A stretch of DNA of 64,000 bases. Source: UBA4733 sp036734945. Its GTDB lineage: Bacteria > Chloroflexota > UBA4733. This document shows positions 56,162-63,933 of the stretch, piece by piece. The DNA is taken from contig DAIMXP010000022.1 of assembly GCA_036734945.1 (NCBI GenBank), positions 14,104 to 78,103 of the forward strand, written 5' to 3'. The number at the start of each line of letters is the position of its first letter. Positions within the stretch are counted from its first letter, which is position 1. A program made the position numbers and the translations under genes. The notes under the pieces were generated by a model that searched no databases, had not been told where the DNA came from, and was given only the letters and a program-made list of their open reading frames with translations.

Positions 56162-57712
56162 TTACTTCCCGAGCTGCTTGGCGAGCTGAACAGTGGAGAG
56201 CTGCTGCATCTGCTGGAGCGCGTCCTGCGGGGTCTGGGTTCCCTGGAACACCTTGACGGCCTGCGCGGCCCATGTGTCCGCGAAGAAGCCCTCGATGGGA
56301 TCGACCGGATCGCCCCAGAGCTCGTCGGCGGTGGTCGCCGACTGGATGAAGAAATCGAGTCCAGGGTGCTGCTTGACGTCGACTTTGGCCAGGAAGGACT
56401 TGCGAGCGCCGAGCCAACCCGGCCCGTCGAAGATGATCTGCTCGACCGCCTCGCTGGTGAGGTACTCCGCGAAGGCGAAGGCCTGATCCGGGTGCGGCGA
56501 TCCCTTGGGAAGAACAGCGAAGTGTCCACCGGTGGACTGGATTTTCTTGCCCTTGCGGTCGGGCGACGTCGGCGGCCAGCCGTAAACGTAACGCTTGGTC
56601 GGGGCAAGCTGGGTGACGGAGCCGATGGTCCAGTAGCTGTTGATTTGCATCGCCTGGGTGCCCATAACAATGCCCGACTTCGCGCCGGTCCACTCGCCGT
56701 TCGTCTTGCGGAAGGTCTGCACCGCAGCGTAGCCGCCGGCGGCGTCGTAGAAGCTCTTGATGGCCGCCAGCGCATCCTCCAACTGGGAATTGACGAGGTT
56801 GAACTTGGCGGCCTTCTCATCGTAATACCCCGTGCCAAGACCGGAGGAGGGACCCCAGAAAAACGGGTCTCCGCCCGACATCGAGCCGCCCATTGCGTCG
56901 AGCGGATCGATGCCCAGTTGCGTGATGGCCTTCGATGCCGGGTCAACCACGGTCAGCTTCTTGTGCCAGTCGAGCAGATCGCTCCAATTGTTGGGCAGCG
57001 CGGCGCCGTCGAGTCCGCGCTTGGCGAGCAGGTCGGCGTTCACCACCAGGCCCCAGCGCACAAAGCTCTCCAGCGCGGGCACACCGTAGGTGTGGCCCTG
57101 GTAGCTGCCAAACGTCCAGGACGCAGCAAGGAGGTCGCTCTTCTTGAGCGTCTGGCTCTTCGCCAGGTAGCTATCCAGGGCGATTGCCTGGCCGCTGGCC
57201 CAGAACTCCGGGTAGGAAAGGTTGCCCGCCTCCACGTCCGGCGGTGTCCCGGCGGCGATGGCGACGGTGAGCTTCTTGGCCACGTCGCCCGGCGGCACGG
57301 TGTGCTCCACCTGGAAGCCCAGGTCCGCCTTGTTGGCGGCGCCAGCCACCACGTCGAAGCTCTTCGCCGCCAGGCCGCCGCTGCCCCAGCCGCTCCACCA
57401 GGTGATCTTGACGCCGGCGGCGGCGGGCTTTACCGAGGCGCTGCTCGCGGCCGGCGCCGAGGTGGTGGCTCGCGCCGAGGTGCTCTGGGCGGTCGTCGGG
57501 GCCACGGTCGCGACCGTGCTTGACGCTGCTACGGCTTTGGCGCTGCTGGCGGAAGTGGTCGGTGCGGCTGCGCTGCTCAGGGACGCCACGTTTGCGCTTG
57601 AGTTGCTGGTCGCCGCCATCGTCGAGCCTCCACAGGCGGCGAGCAATCCCGCAGCCGATCCTAACAGGAACATGCTCTGCATTGCTTGCCGCCGTGTAAT
57701 CGAGTGACCCAT
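56162..57712 (-). CDS. Extracellular solute-binding lipoprotein of a sugar ABC importer (second orphan)
   Basis: 516 residues. Signal SITRRQAMQSMFLLGSAAG ending LLAAC, then about 75 residues dominated by Ser, Ala, Thr and Val, then the binding fold: VKITWWSGWGSGGLAAKSFD, AIAAGTPPDVEAGNLSY, THTYGVPALESFVRWG-like middle part (here GHTYGVPALESFVRW), and GGHFAVLPKGSPHPDQAFAF. AAAGGA lies about 9 bases before the ATG. It is followed directly by the Gfo/Idh dehydrogenase gene, 5 bases on. No permease genes are near, as with the protein at 50644-52206. Confidence 0.88.
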   Translation of the reverse strand: MGHSITRRQAMQSMFLLGSAAGLLAACGGSTMAATSNSSANVASLSSAAAPTTSASSAKAVAASSTVATVAPTTAQSTSARATTSAPAASSASVKPAAAGVKITWWSGWGSGGLAAKSFDVVAGAANKADLGFQVEHTVPPGDVAKKLTVAIAAGTPPDVEAGNLSYPEFWASGQAIALDSYLAKSQTLKKSDLLAASWTFGSYQGHTYGVPALESFVRWGLVVNADLLAKRGLDGAALPNNWSDLLDWHKKLTVVDPASKAITQLGIDPLDAMGGSMSGGDPFFWGPSSGLGTGYYDEKAAKFNLVNSQLEDALAAIKSFYDAAGGYAAVQTFRKTNGEWTGAKSGIVMGTQAMQINSYWTIGSVTQLAPTKRYVYGWPPTSPDRKGKKIQSTGGHFAVLPKGSPHPDQAFAFAEYLTSEAVEQIIFDGPGWLGARKSFLAKVDVKQHPGLDFFIQSATTADELWGDPVDPIEGFFADTWAAQAVKVFQGTQTPQDALQQMQQLSTVQLAKQLGK

Positions 57713-57975
57713 GAGGATCGTCCTTTCCATTGGCTGCTATCTATCGTCCGCTGACCACAGGCCAGCAGAACCGCCCCAAGTCTGGTCGCGCTGACTGACG
57801 CGGGCATCGTCATCCGCACCCTTCGGGCGCCATCACCTCCGCTTCTGCTCATCCACATCCAGCCGACGACGAGGCGGGACCAGATCAGCACCCCGCCCGA
57901 GCGACGGGGAGATAGTTGGATCGGCTGATCCAGCGTCCACGCGCTATTCCCCGCTGGCGCTCCCCTTCCGCGGCT

Positions 57976-58899
57976 TCAGCAGATGCGGCCTCGCCGGCCG
58001 GCGAGGCCATGGCCAATCGGCTCTTCGCCTGACCAACGCTCGTCGGCCGGCTCGGAGGCCAGTTGATAGCGCGTGTCGGTGGAGATGCGGAGCCGGTCGG
58101 TCTGATTGTCGAGGCTGGCGTGCAGCGTGAACATGCTGAAGGTCAGCAGGTCCCCCATCTGAAAGTCGGTCGTGAGCCAGCGCCCGCCCAGCGTGTTGCG
58201 GAGCCGTACCGCGTTCTTGGACAGATGGCCACTCCAGCGCTTTTGATTGGAGGCCCAGGGTTCGGCGTTGGCCCGATTGGCACAGTAGGTATCGACATCA
58301 CGCTGCCCATAGGTGCTCCTGAGGTGTTCCAGTCGGTGCGAGCCCTCGAGGATCATGAGCCCGCCCATCTGCACCGGAATGTCGCCCAGCGGCGTCCACG
58401 CCGTGTAGACGTTCGGTGTGCCGCGCCCCATAAAGACGATGTCGTAGTGGGGCGCTGCCGCCGGTCCCGGTCGGCGCACGCGCAGCCAGGTGTACTTGAA
58501 GTGCAGGACATCGCCCCCCAGGAAGTGGCGGTAGAACTCCAGCATGCGGCCGGTGTAGAGCAACTGTTGCAGCGGCGCCACGGTGCGGGCGAGGTTGTCC
58601 CCTATTCCCCGTTTGCCGGGACGGCGCTGCGCTGCCGGGACGGCCTCCAGTGACGGAAAGTCCGGATCCAGGATGCCTTCCTCCGCCAGCGCGTCGGTCA
58701 GGCCGCGCCGGGCGGCCAGCACCGCCTCCCGCTGGAAATAGCCAGGCAGATACAGGTAGCCGTCCTCCCGCATGCGCTCCCGCAGGGCGTCTGCGTCGCC
58801 GATCAGGTCCATCGAGCGGCGCAGTTCGCCGAAGGACTCGGGGCTGGTATCGATCTCGTGCTGAAAAGCCGTCAACTTGAGGGGAGCGAGTGCTGGCAT
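57976..58899 (-). CDS. Phytanoyl-CoA dioxygenase (PhyH) family Fe(II)/2-oxoglutarate oxygenase
   Basis: 307 residues. A double-stranded beta-helix oxygenase that would hydroxylate a small molecule using 2-oxoglutarate and O2. DGYLYLPGYFQREAVLAARR is the family N terminus; APHYDIVFMGRG supplies the H-x-D iron motif, GGLMILEGSHRLEHL follows, and FTLHASLDNQTDRLRISTDT has the distal His and the 2-oxoglutarate-binding Arg. AAGGAGG 6 bases before the ATG at 58899. The 263 bases to the binding-protein gene hold nothing recognised. Divided from the AraC gene by 94 bases, same strand. Confidence 0.92.
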   Translation of the reverse strand: MPALAPLKLTAFQHEIDTSPESFGELRRSMDLIGDADALRERMREDGYLYLPGYFQREAVLAARRGLTDALAEEGILDPDFPSLEAVPAAQRRPGKRGIGDNLARTVAPLQQLLYTGRMLEFYRHFLGGDVLHFKYTWLRVRRPGPAAAPHYDIVFMGRGTPNVYTAWTPLGDIPVQMGGLMILEGSHRLEHLRSTYGQRDVDTYCANRANAEPWASNQKRWSGHLSKNAVRLRNTLGGRWLTTDFQMGDLLTFSMFTLHASLDNQTDRLRISTDTRYQLASEPADERWSGEEPIGHGLAGRRGRIC

Positions 58900-58993
58900 G
58901 GTCGGTGCCTCCTTGCCTGTGCAGTGTAGGCGTGCAACGGAGGGAAGGGAATGGACACAGCGGCCCAAAAACTTGCACGTTTTGGCCGCCCGG

Positions 58994-59875
58994 CTATCGT
59001 CCCACCGGCATGACGGTGTGCCGGTAGTCCCGCGGGGACCAGCCGGTCAGCTGTTTGAAGCGTCGGGAGAAATGGAACTCGTCGTGGAAGCCGAGCAACT
59101 CGGCAATCCGGCGATGAGTGAGGTTGCCTTCCAGCGTCATTTCGCAAGCTCGCTCGATGCGCCGGGTCATGCGATAGCGGCTCGGCGGTTGCCCGACGCT
59201 ACGCGTAAACTGCTTGCGAAAACCATCGTAACTCATGCCCAGATCGTGCGCTAGCTTGGTCAGGTCGAGATCACCAGAAAGATCTGCTTCCAATAGAGCG
59301 CAGGCGCTTGCTACCCAGCCCGCGTCTTCGCCGTGTGGTGTTGGCCCGCCCGCCGCCAGCAACTCCGCCAGGGCGAGCTGCAACCGGCACACTTCGACGA
59401 GCGGTGGCGCGATGCCGGGCTGCCGGCGCGCGCCGAGGACCGCTTCGAAGCGGCGCAGCCAGTAGTCGATAGGCTCGGCGCGGTGGATCGGCAGTAGCGG
59501 ACTGACCAGACCGTTTTCCTGCCAGAGATCGAAGCTGGGACCCTCAAAGACGAGCCAGAAGTGCGTCCATTCCGCTCCTTGTTCCGGCTCATAGCGGTGA
59601 GCCAGGTGGGGGAAGATCAGGATCAGGTGTCCCGCCTTAACGATCCGGTCCAGCCCGTTGGCGTCCTGATAACGGACGCTGCCGTCAACCACGAGCACGA
59701 TGGCATACCGCCCGAGGATGCGCATGGGCTTGCTGCCGGGTACCCCGCCGCTATCGCGGCCGAAGCCGGCGGCCAGGATAGCGCCCAGTTGCGTACTCGC
59801 GGCGGGACGAAGCTGCACCTGTACCTGCGCACCAGGCGTGGTGGTTCGCTGGTAGCCCGCAGCGTTGTTCATCAT
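58994..59875 (-). CDS. AraC-family transcriptional regulator
   Basis: 293 residues. An N-terminal cupin-like sensing domain (YAIVLVVDGSVRYQDANG, GHLILIFPHLAHRYEPEQGA, EWTHFWLVFEGPSFD) and a C-terminal pair of helix-turn-helix motifs: LTKLAHDLGMSYDGFRKQFT, GQPPSRYRMTRRIERACEMT, RRIAELLGFHDEFHFSRRFK, GWSPRDYR. It reads into the PhyH gene and is the likely activator of the surrounding catabolic genes, responding to a sugar-like ligand; both are inference. A hairpin at 59965-59992 lies upstream. Confidence 0.92.
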   Translation of the reverse strand: MMNNAAGYQRTTTPGAQVQVQLRPAASTQLGAILAAGFGRDSGGVPGSKPMRILGRYAIVLVVDGSVRYQDANGLDRIVKAGHLILIFPHLAHRYEPEQGAEWTHFWLVFEGPSFDLWQENGLVSPLLPIHRAEPIDYWLRRFEAVLGARRQPGIAPPLVEVCRLQLALAELLAAGGPTPHGEDAGWVASACALLEADLSGDLDLTKLAHDLGMSYDGFRKQFTRSVGQPPSRYRMTRRIERACEMTLEGNLTHRRIAELLGFHDEFHFSRRFKQLTGWSPRDYRHTVMPVGR

Positions 59876-59964
59876 AGGCCGTTTGCCCTATCAGTCCGTG
59901 CGATCCGGCGCCACTCCCGCCCGGAAACCTGGCTGTTGGCGAAATCGAAGCCGTAATACCGCCG

Positions 59965-59992
59965 GGAGCCAGGAGATTTATCTCCTGGCTCC
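59965..59992. repeat. Perfect 12-base inverted repeat (hairpin)
   Basis: GGAGCCAGGAGA and TCTCCTGGCTCC around the loop TTTA, between the end of the creatininase-like gene and the start of the AraC gene. It may end transcription of the former, though it lacks a T-run, or be an operator for the latter, or a dispersed repeat. Confidence 0.75.
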
Positions 59993-60019
59993 ACCCGTGG
60001 TCACCTGCCGTGACACCGC

Positions 60020-60796
60020 TCACTGGTCCTGGCTCAGCGCCTGATGAAACTGCACCAGCGCCTTGGCCACCTCCACCTGCACCACGTCCAGCAACATCTG
60101 GCCCATCTCGCGCGATGCCTGGCCGGAACGGTCGGTATAGCCGTCGATGCGCTGCATGCTGTGGTCTCGCTGCATGAACATGGCAACGGTGGTGTCCGGT
60201 ACGGGGCCGAGGGGCGTTCCTTTGGCGGGCGCCGGGTGTGCGGTATCGACCAGGTCCGGGCGGACCGCATGGATCAGCGACGCCTCGAAGTCGCCGGCGT
60301 GGCCGGGAATACGCCAGCCCTCGACGCTCGCCAGTTGGCGCAGTGCCGGCATGGCCAGGCTCCAGTAAGAAGCGGCGCCGGCCAGGCAGGCGTGGGTATT
60401 GCTGACCTCGCGTGCTGCCAGCCGGATCAGTTCATCATTGCCGCCATGGCCGTTGAGGAAGAAGATGCGACGAAAGCCGGAGCGGACGGCCGACTCACCC
60501 AACTCGCGCAGCACCGCCAGCAGCGTCTCCGCTTTCAGCGAGAACACGCCTGCATAGGGAAAGTGGTGGGGCGAATAGCCGTAGGCAACCATCGGCGCCA
60601 CCGTGACGGAGACCGTTTGTCCGGCTGTTACTGCCGCACGGTGGGCGACAGTTTCACAGGCGATCACGTCGACCATGACCGGTAGGTCAGGTCCGTGCTG
60701 TTCGATGGCGGCCACCGGGATGACGAGGGTCGTCTCCGGCGCTGCCAGCCGGACCTGCTCGCGCGTCATCTCGCCGAGCAATGTCTTTGCGATCAT
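60020..60796 (-). CDS. Creatininase-family amidohydrolase
   Basis: 258 residues of a metal-dependent family that opens cyclic amides or formamides. Motifs: VIPVAAIEQHGPDLPVMVDV with the metal Glu and His, YGYSPHHFPYAGVFSL, FFLNGHGGNDELIRLAA with the second metal set, and GHAGDFEASLIHAVRPDLVD. GAAAGGA about 7 bases before the ATG. The usual EQHGxHLP reads EQHGPDLP here, so one conserved His is replaced by Asp; members with this change exist but activity is uncertain. Own promoter at 60830-60857. Confidence 0.9.
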   Translation of the reverse strand: MIAKTLLGEMTREQVRLAAPETTLVIPVAAIEQHGPDLPVMVDVIACETVAHRAAVTAGQTVSVTVAPMVAYGYSPHHFPYAGVFSLKAETLLAVLRELGESAVRSGFRRIFFLNGHGGNDELIRLAAREVSNTHACLAGAASYWSLAMPALRQLASVEGWRIPGHAGDFEASLIHAVRPDLVDTAHPAPAKGTPLGPVPDTTVAMFMQRDHSMQRIDGYTDRSGQASREMGQMLLDVVQVEVAKALVQFHQALSQDQ

Positions 60797-60829
60797 TCCG
60801 ATGTTCCTTTCCAGTTTGAAGGAATGTTC

Positions 60830-60857
60830 AGCATACTGCTGCCCTCTATGGTAGCAA
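60830..60857 (-). promoter_or_regulatory. Candidate promoter of the creatininase-like gene
   Basis: On the minus strand TTGCTA (60852-60857), a 16-base spacer and TATGCT (60830-60835), about 33 bases before the ATG at 60796. Confidence 0.55.
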
Positions 60858-60874
60858 CTGGCGCCCAGGTCCGG

Positions 60875-61510
60875 TTAATGGAGGGTTCCCGCCTTCACAC
60901 GCAATACGGCCTCGGCGCCGGCTTCATCGCCGCGGCGCAGCAATTCCAGAAGCACCTCATCGATCGCTTCCCGCCAGAAGGCGGCACGCTGAGCGGCGGG
61001 CAACGAGCGGTTGATCTCCACCCGACAGCGCGCGACGACGCGGGAGAGCGTCCCCCACTCGTCACCGACACAACCAGCGATGCGGTCGCGTACCAGTTGG
61101 CTCACTACCGGCCCGCCGCCGCCGCTCCAGATGGCGATCAGCAGATCGTCGCGGTCTAGGAGGGCCGGGCTGACGACGTTTCCTTCCTCCGGCGCGTCGG
61201 CGACGTTTACCAGCACGCCGCGCCGTTCTGCTTCTTTCGCCAGATGGTGATTGGTCGCACGATCGTCGCTGCAGAGGATGGCCAACAGGCATCCTCTGAG
61301 ATCGTCGGATGATGCTGGCCGGGCGCTCCAGGTGAGTTGGCCCTCCCGCGCCAGGTTCCGGATGGCCAGGCTTGCTTCCGGCGCGACGACATGGATGAGA
61401 CCACCAGCGGCAATCAGTGATGCGATCCTGCGCTCCGCGACCGCCCCGGCTCCGACGACCAGACAGTGTTTGCCGACGAGTTGGAGGCCGATGGGGTAGA
61501 GGCGGGTCAT
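60875..61510 (-). CDS. Precorrin-2 dehydrogenase / sirohydrochlorin ferrochelatase (siroheme synthase N-terminal type)
   Basis: 211 residues. Oxidises precorrin-2 with NAD on the way to siroheme or cobalamin. The N-terminal NAD fold reads LVGKHCLVVGAGAVAERRIA; then LRGCLLAILCSDDRATNHHL, RRGVLVNVADAPEEGNVVSP and LLIAIWSGGGGPVVSQLVRD, the standard family sequence (VNVxDxPxxxxFxxPA variant). GGAGG 7 bases before the ATG at 61510. TATACT at 61553-61558 is its likely -10. No other siroheme gene is adjacent. Confidence 0.92.
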   Translation of the reverse strand: MTRLYPIGLQLVGKHCLVVGAGAVAERRIASLIAAGGLIHVVAPEASLAIRNLAREGQLTWSARPASSDDLRGCLLAILCSDDRATNHHLAKEAERRGVLVNVADAPEEGNVVSPALLDRDDLLIAIWSGGGGPVVSQLVRDRIAGCVGDEWGTLSRVVARCRVEINRSLPAAQRAAFWREAIDEVLLELLRRGDEAGAEAVLRVKAGTLH

Positions 61511-61552
61511 GGATTGCCTCCTGCACGGCGTCGCTGCATGGGCGTTGGCCTG

Positions 61553-61558
61553 AGTATA
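61553..61558 (-). promoter_or_regulatory. Candidate -10 box of the precorrin-2 dehydrogenase gene
   Basis: TATACT on the minus strand, 42 bases before the ATG, with GGAGG between. Confidence 0.45.
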
Positions 61559-61738
61559 GGGCATCACGGCGAATGCGGATTGGCCTGGGTGAGTGCGCAG
61601 CGGCTCAGGACACCGATCCCAACGGTTTTGGCAAGGGGAGCAAGCACCACGATGAGCGCTGGGCGTGACCAAGGGGCAGCCGGTGGTGCTGCCGGTCGGA
61701 GCGGCGTCAACCGCGCTGGTGGGGCGATCGGGGCAAGC

Positions 61739-62284
61739 CTACGCGACGGTCGCCACGACCAATCGTTGGGCGCCACCGAAGCGAACGTCGTTGCGGCCGG
61801 CGAAATAGGTGCGAATCGCCTCATCGGGTCCGAAGTGTTCGATCCCGTCGAACCCAAGCTGACGCAGCAGTTGCTCGATCTCGGCAGGCTCAAACAGGCT
61901 GATGAAAGGCTCGCCCAGCTCGGTGACCATGCCGGCCACGGCAGTTTCCACGCCCAGCCCCAGTCGTTGCAGGGCCGCGCGTGGCTGGTTGTATGTCAGC
62001 ACGATGCGGGTGCCGGCTGGGCATGCCGCAACCGTGGCGAGCGTCGCTCGAATCGCAGCGAGGGTTAAGTACGTCGTCACGCCGATCCAAGAGAAGACCG
62101 CGGGTGCGGCGAAGTCGAAGCCGAGGGCCTCCAGGCCCTCGCGCAGCGTTTGACTCTCAAAATCCACCGGCGCGAATACGAGTTTCGCCGGACAGTGAAT
62201 ACCCAGCTCCTCGATCACCTGGTGGTCAACGGCGGCCGAAGCGTGCGGTCGCCGACACCCCTGCACTCCTTCGGGCAGCCTCAC
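61739..62284 (-). pseudogene. 5'-truncated class I SAM-dependent methyltransferase (LCM/PPM family)
   Basis: 181 codons covering only the last two thirds of this family. VDHQVIEELGIHCPAKLVFA is followed by PVDFESQTLREGLEALGFDF, PAVFSWIGVTTYLTLAAIRA, FISLFEPAEIEQLLRQLGFD and a normal end. The N-terminal part with the SAM-binding G-x-D-x-R segment, usually about 90 residues, is absent; upstream bases (62285-62554) show no homologous frame. GTG at 62284 could allow translation but the product could not bind SAM properly. The 228 bases downstream to the siroheme gene contain nothing recognised. Confidence 0.75.
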
Positions 62285-62554
62285 GGCCCTGGCTCAACCT
62301 TCTGTGGCGCTGGGTCCCGTCTTTGGAGCGCGAATGACGGTCTTTGCGCTCCGAGCGGCCGTCACTCGCCCGTATGCTGTCTCAGCACCGCCCAAGCTAT
62401 GCCCCGCTGATTCCCAAGCCCTTTTTCAAAACGCTGGCTGCATCTATTGCTCTTGCGCCGGGACGATCGGTGGCATGGCTGAGCAGTGTTGAGCAGCGGC
62501 AGCACGCTGACCCGGGCTGCGCCGCCGACTGGGCGTACGTGCTGGCTGGGCCGG

Positions 62555-62743
62555 CTAGTCCAGGCCGGCAACTGACACCCCCGCGCGCTCCAGGTTCAGC
62601 GTCAGCAGCCGACCCAGCATCTCCTCATCGCTCAGCTCGTGCGGCCAGCCGTAGGCGTCGAGCACTGCGAGGTCGAGCTTGCACTCGACCTCGGCGAGCC
62701 AGGTGAGGCGCTGGTTGGAGAGGTTGGTGAGCAACGGCGGCAT
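62555..62743 (-). pseudogene. C-terminal fragment of a restriction-modification DNA methyltransferase, copy 1
   Basis: 62 codons: LLTNLSNQRLTWLAEVE, LAVLDAYGWPHELSDEEMLG, RLLTLNLERAGVSVAGLD. The pattern LTxLYNxRPTWLxxAHxxLDxAVxxAYGW, LSDxxILxxLLxLNLERA is the extreme C terminus of large type IIG/IIL (MmeI-like) restriction-modification enzymes of about 900 residues. The reading frame extends to 62932 but upstream sequence is unrelated. A closely similar second copy lies at 63667-63933 in the same orientation. Confidence 0.75.
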
Positions 62744-62874
62744 TCGCCGGCTCCGTGTCCACGGGTCGCTCGGCGTGGTCGTCTCCGGCATGGTCCCGGA
62801 CAGTTCAGGCCATGGTGCTGATGCTATGCTGGAGTAAAGCAGGGGGTTGTGAGGGCGAGGAGAAGCGCCTGACG

Positions 62875-63192
62875 ATGGCGCCCGTAATGATCGATGCTGT
62901 GCGGTCCCTGCTGCTGGAAGGACGCTGGGCATGGAGCGCGCATGCGCAACAGGCTGCCGGTGGCTGGCAGGTGGGTGCTGAGGACCTCGTGGAGATGCTG
63001 AACAGAGGGGAGCTACTTGAGGAATATCCCTTCACGGGCCGCGGGCCTTCGGCCCTCCTGCTCGGGCACACTCGGGGTGGTCGTCCCTTGCACGCTGTCG
63101 TGGGGTACAGCCGGACCGGCAATCTGGTGATCGTGACGGTGTACGAGCCGACGATGCCGAAATGGCGCGATCCGCAAACGCGCAATCGCTGA
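62875..63192 (+). CDS. DUF4258 protein (putative toxin of a toxin-antitoxin pair)
   Basis: 105 residues: GRWAWSAHAQQAAGGWQVGA, LNRGELLEEYPFTGRGPSAL, LLGHTRGGRPLHAVVGYSRT, VIVTVYEPTMPKWRDPQTRN. This is the DUF4258 family, small RelE-like fold proteins usually followed, as here, by a YgiT-type zinc-finger gene, in the manner of MqsRA. ATG at 62875 with GAGGAGA about 10 bases upstream. The YgiT gene starts 13 bases after its stop. Toxin activity is inferred from this arrangement. Confidence 0.85.
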   Translation: MAPVMIDAVRSLLLEGRWAWSAHAQQAAGGWQVGAEDLVEMLNRGELLEEYPFTGRGPSALLLGHTRGGRPLHAVVGYSRTGNLVIVTVYEPTMPKWRDPQTRNR

Positions 63193-63205
63193 AAGGAATG
63201 CTGGA

Positions 63206-63460
63206 GTGGAAGAACGGCTGGTGACCGACTGCTTCATTTGCGGCGGCGAGACGGTGCGTCAGCAGGTGATGGCGCAGCACTGGTGGGGCGACGACATGGT
63301 GCTGTTCGAGCATGTCCCTGCCGACGTCTGCCGCCAATGTGGCGAGCGCTACTACGGCGCCGCCGTGGCGCTGCGGATGGACCGGCTGCATCAACAGGCG
63401 CCGGCGACCGGCCGCACCGTGGCGATCCGCATCTATGATCTCGCATCAGACGCCGCCTGA
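63206..63460 (+). CDS. YgiT-type zinc-finger protein (putative antitoxin)
   Basis: 84 residues. Zinc-binding cysteines CFICGGE and VCRQCGERYY flank a beta-rich core (VLFEHVPADV), as in the N-terminal domain of MqsA. The helix-turn-helix half of MqsA is missing, which is normal for DUF4258 partners. Start is GTG at 63206 with AAAGGA about 9 bases upstream. Expected to bind and neutralise the DUF4258 protein. Confidence 0.85.
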   Translation: MEERLVTDCFICGGETVRQQVMAQHWWGDDMVLFEHVPADVCRQCGERYYGAAVALRMDRLHQQAPATGRTVAIRIYDLASDAA

Positions 63461-63666
63461 GCCTGTCGGCCACAACACGGCGCCGGTTGTGATGATGCAG
63501 AAGCCTGGTCGCCCCCCAGATAGTGGCGCACGTCGTCCTTGCGGGCGCAAAGGAGCGATTGTTCGTCGCGACGGAAATGACCGCTTCGCTGTTCGCCAGG
63601 GCGAAACCCTGAGGCGGGCCAACCGAGGGTACGCCGATGGCGCCACGTACCTGCGGGAGGGACCGG

Positions 63667-63933
63667 CTACCCCGTCTCGGCGGCTGCCGAGGCCGCCGCG
63701 CGCTCCAGGTTCAGCGCCAGCAACCGACCCAGGATGCCTGCATCGCTCAGCTCGTGCGTCCAGCCGTAGGCGTCGTGTACGGCGTGATCCAGAGTGCGGT
63801 GGGCCAGGTCGAGCCAGGTGGGGCGCTGGTTGTACAGGTTGGTGAGCGTGCGCCGCTTCAGTTCCTCCGCCGAAGCGTCCGGCGGGTTCAGCCAGGCAAA
63901 GAAAAAGCTTGCGACCGTGCCTCGCTCCAGTCG
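63667..63933 (-). pseudogene. C-terminal fragment of a restriction-modification DNA methyltransferase, copy 2
   Basis: 89 codons ending in TAG at 63667: VASFFFAWLNPPDASAEELK, LTNLYNQRPTWLDLAHRTLD, HAVHDAYGWTHELSDAGILG, RLLALNLERAAASAAETG. Longer and better preserved than the copy at 62555-62743 and clearly alike in DNA. A stop codon at 63934-63936 closes the frame upstream, and the remaining bases to the window end give no continuation, so this too is a fragment unless the gene resumes beyond the window. The 206 bases between the YgiT gene and this fragment hold nothing recognised. Confidence 0.75.

Noticed and set aside
57713..57975. Possible small gene between the PhyH gene and the binding-protein gene
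   Set aside because: Frames there are short, lack ribosome sites and have no family pattern.
62285..62554. Plus-strand frames (for example around LIPKPFFKTLAASIALAPG) as a possible transposase or restriction gene remnant
   Set aside because: No motif strong enough to name a family; left as unassigned sequence.
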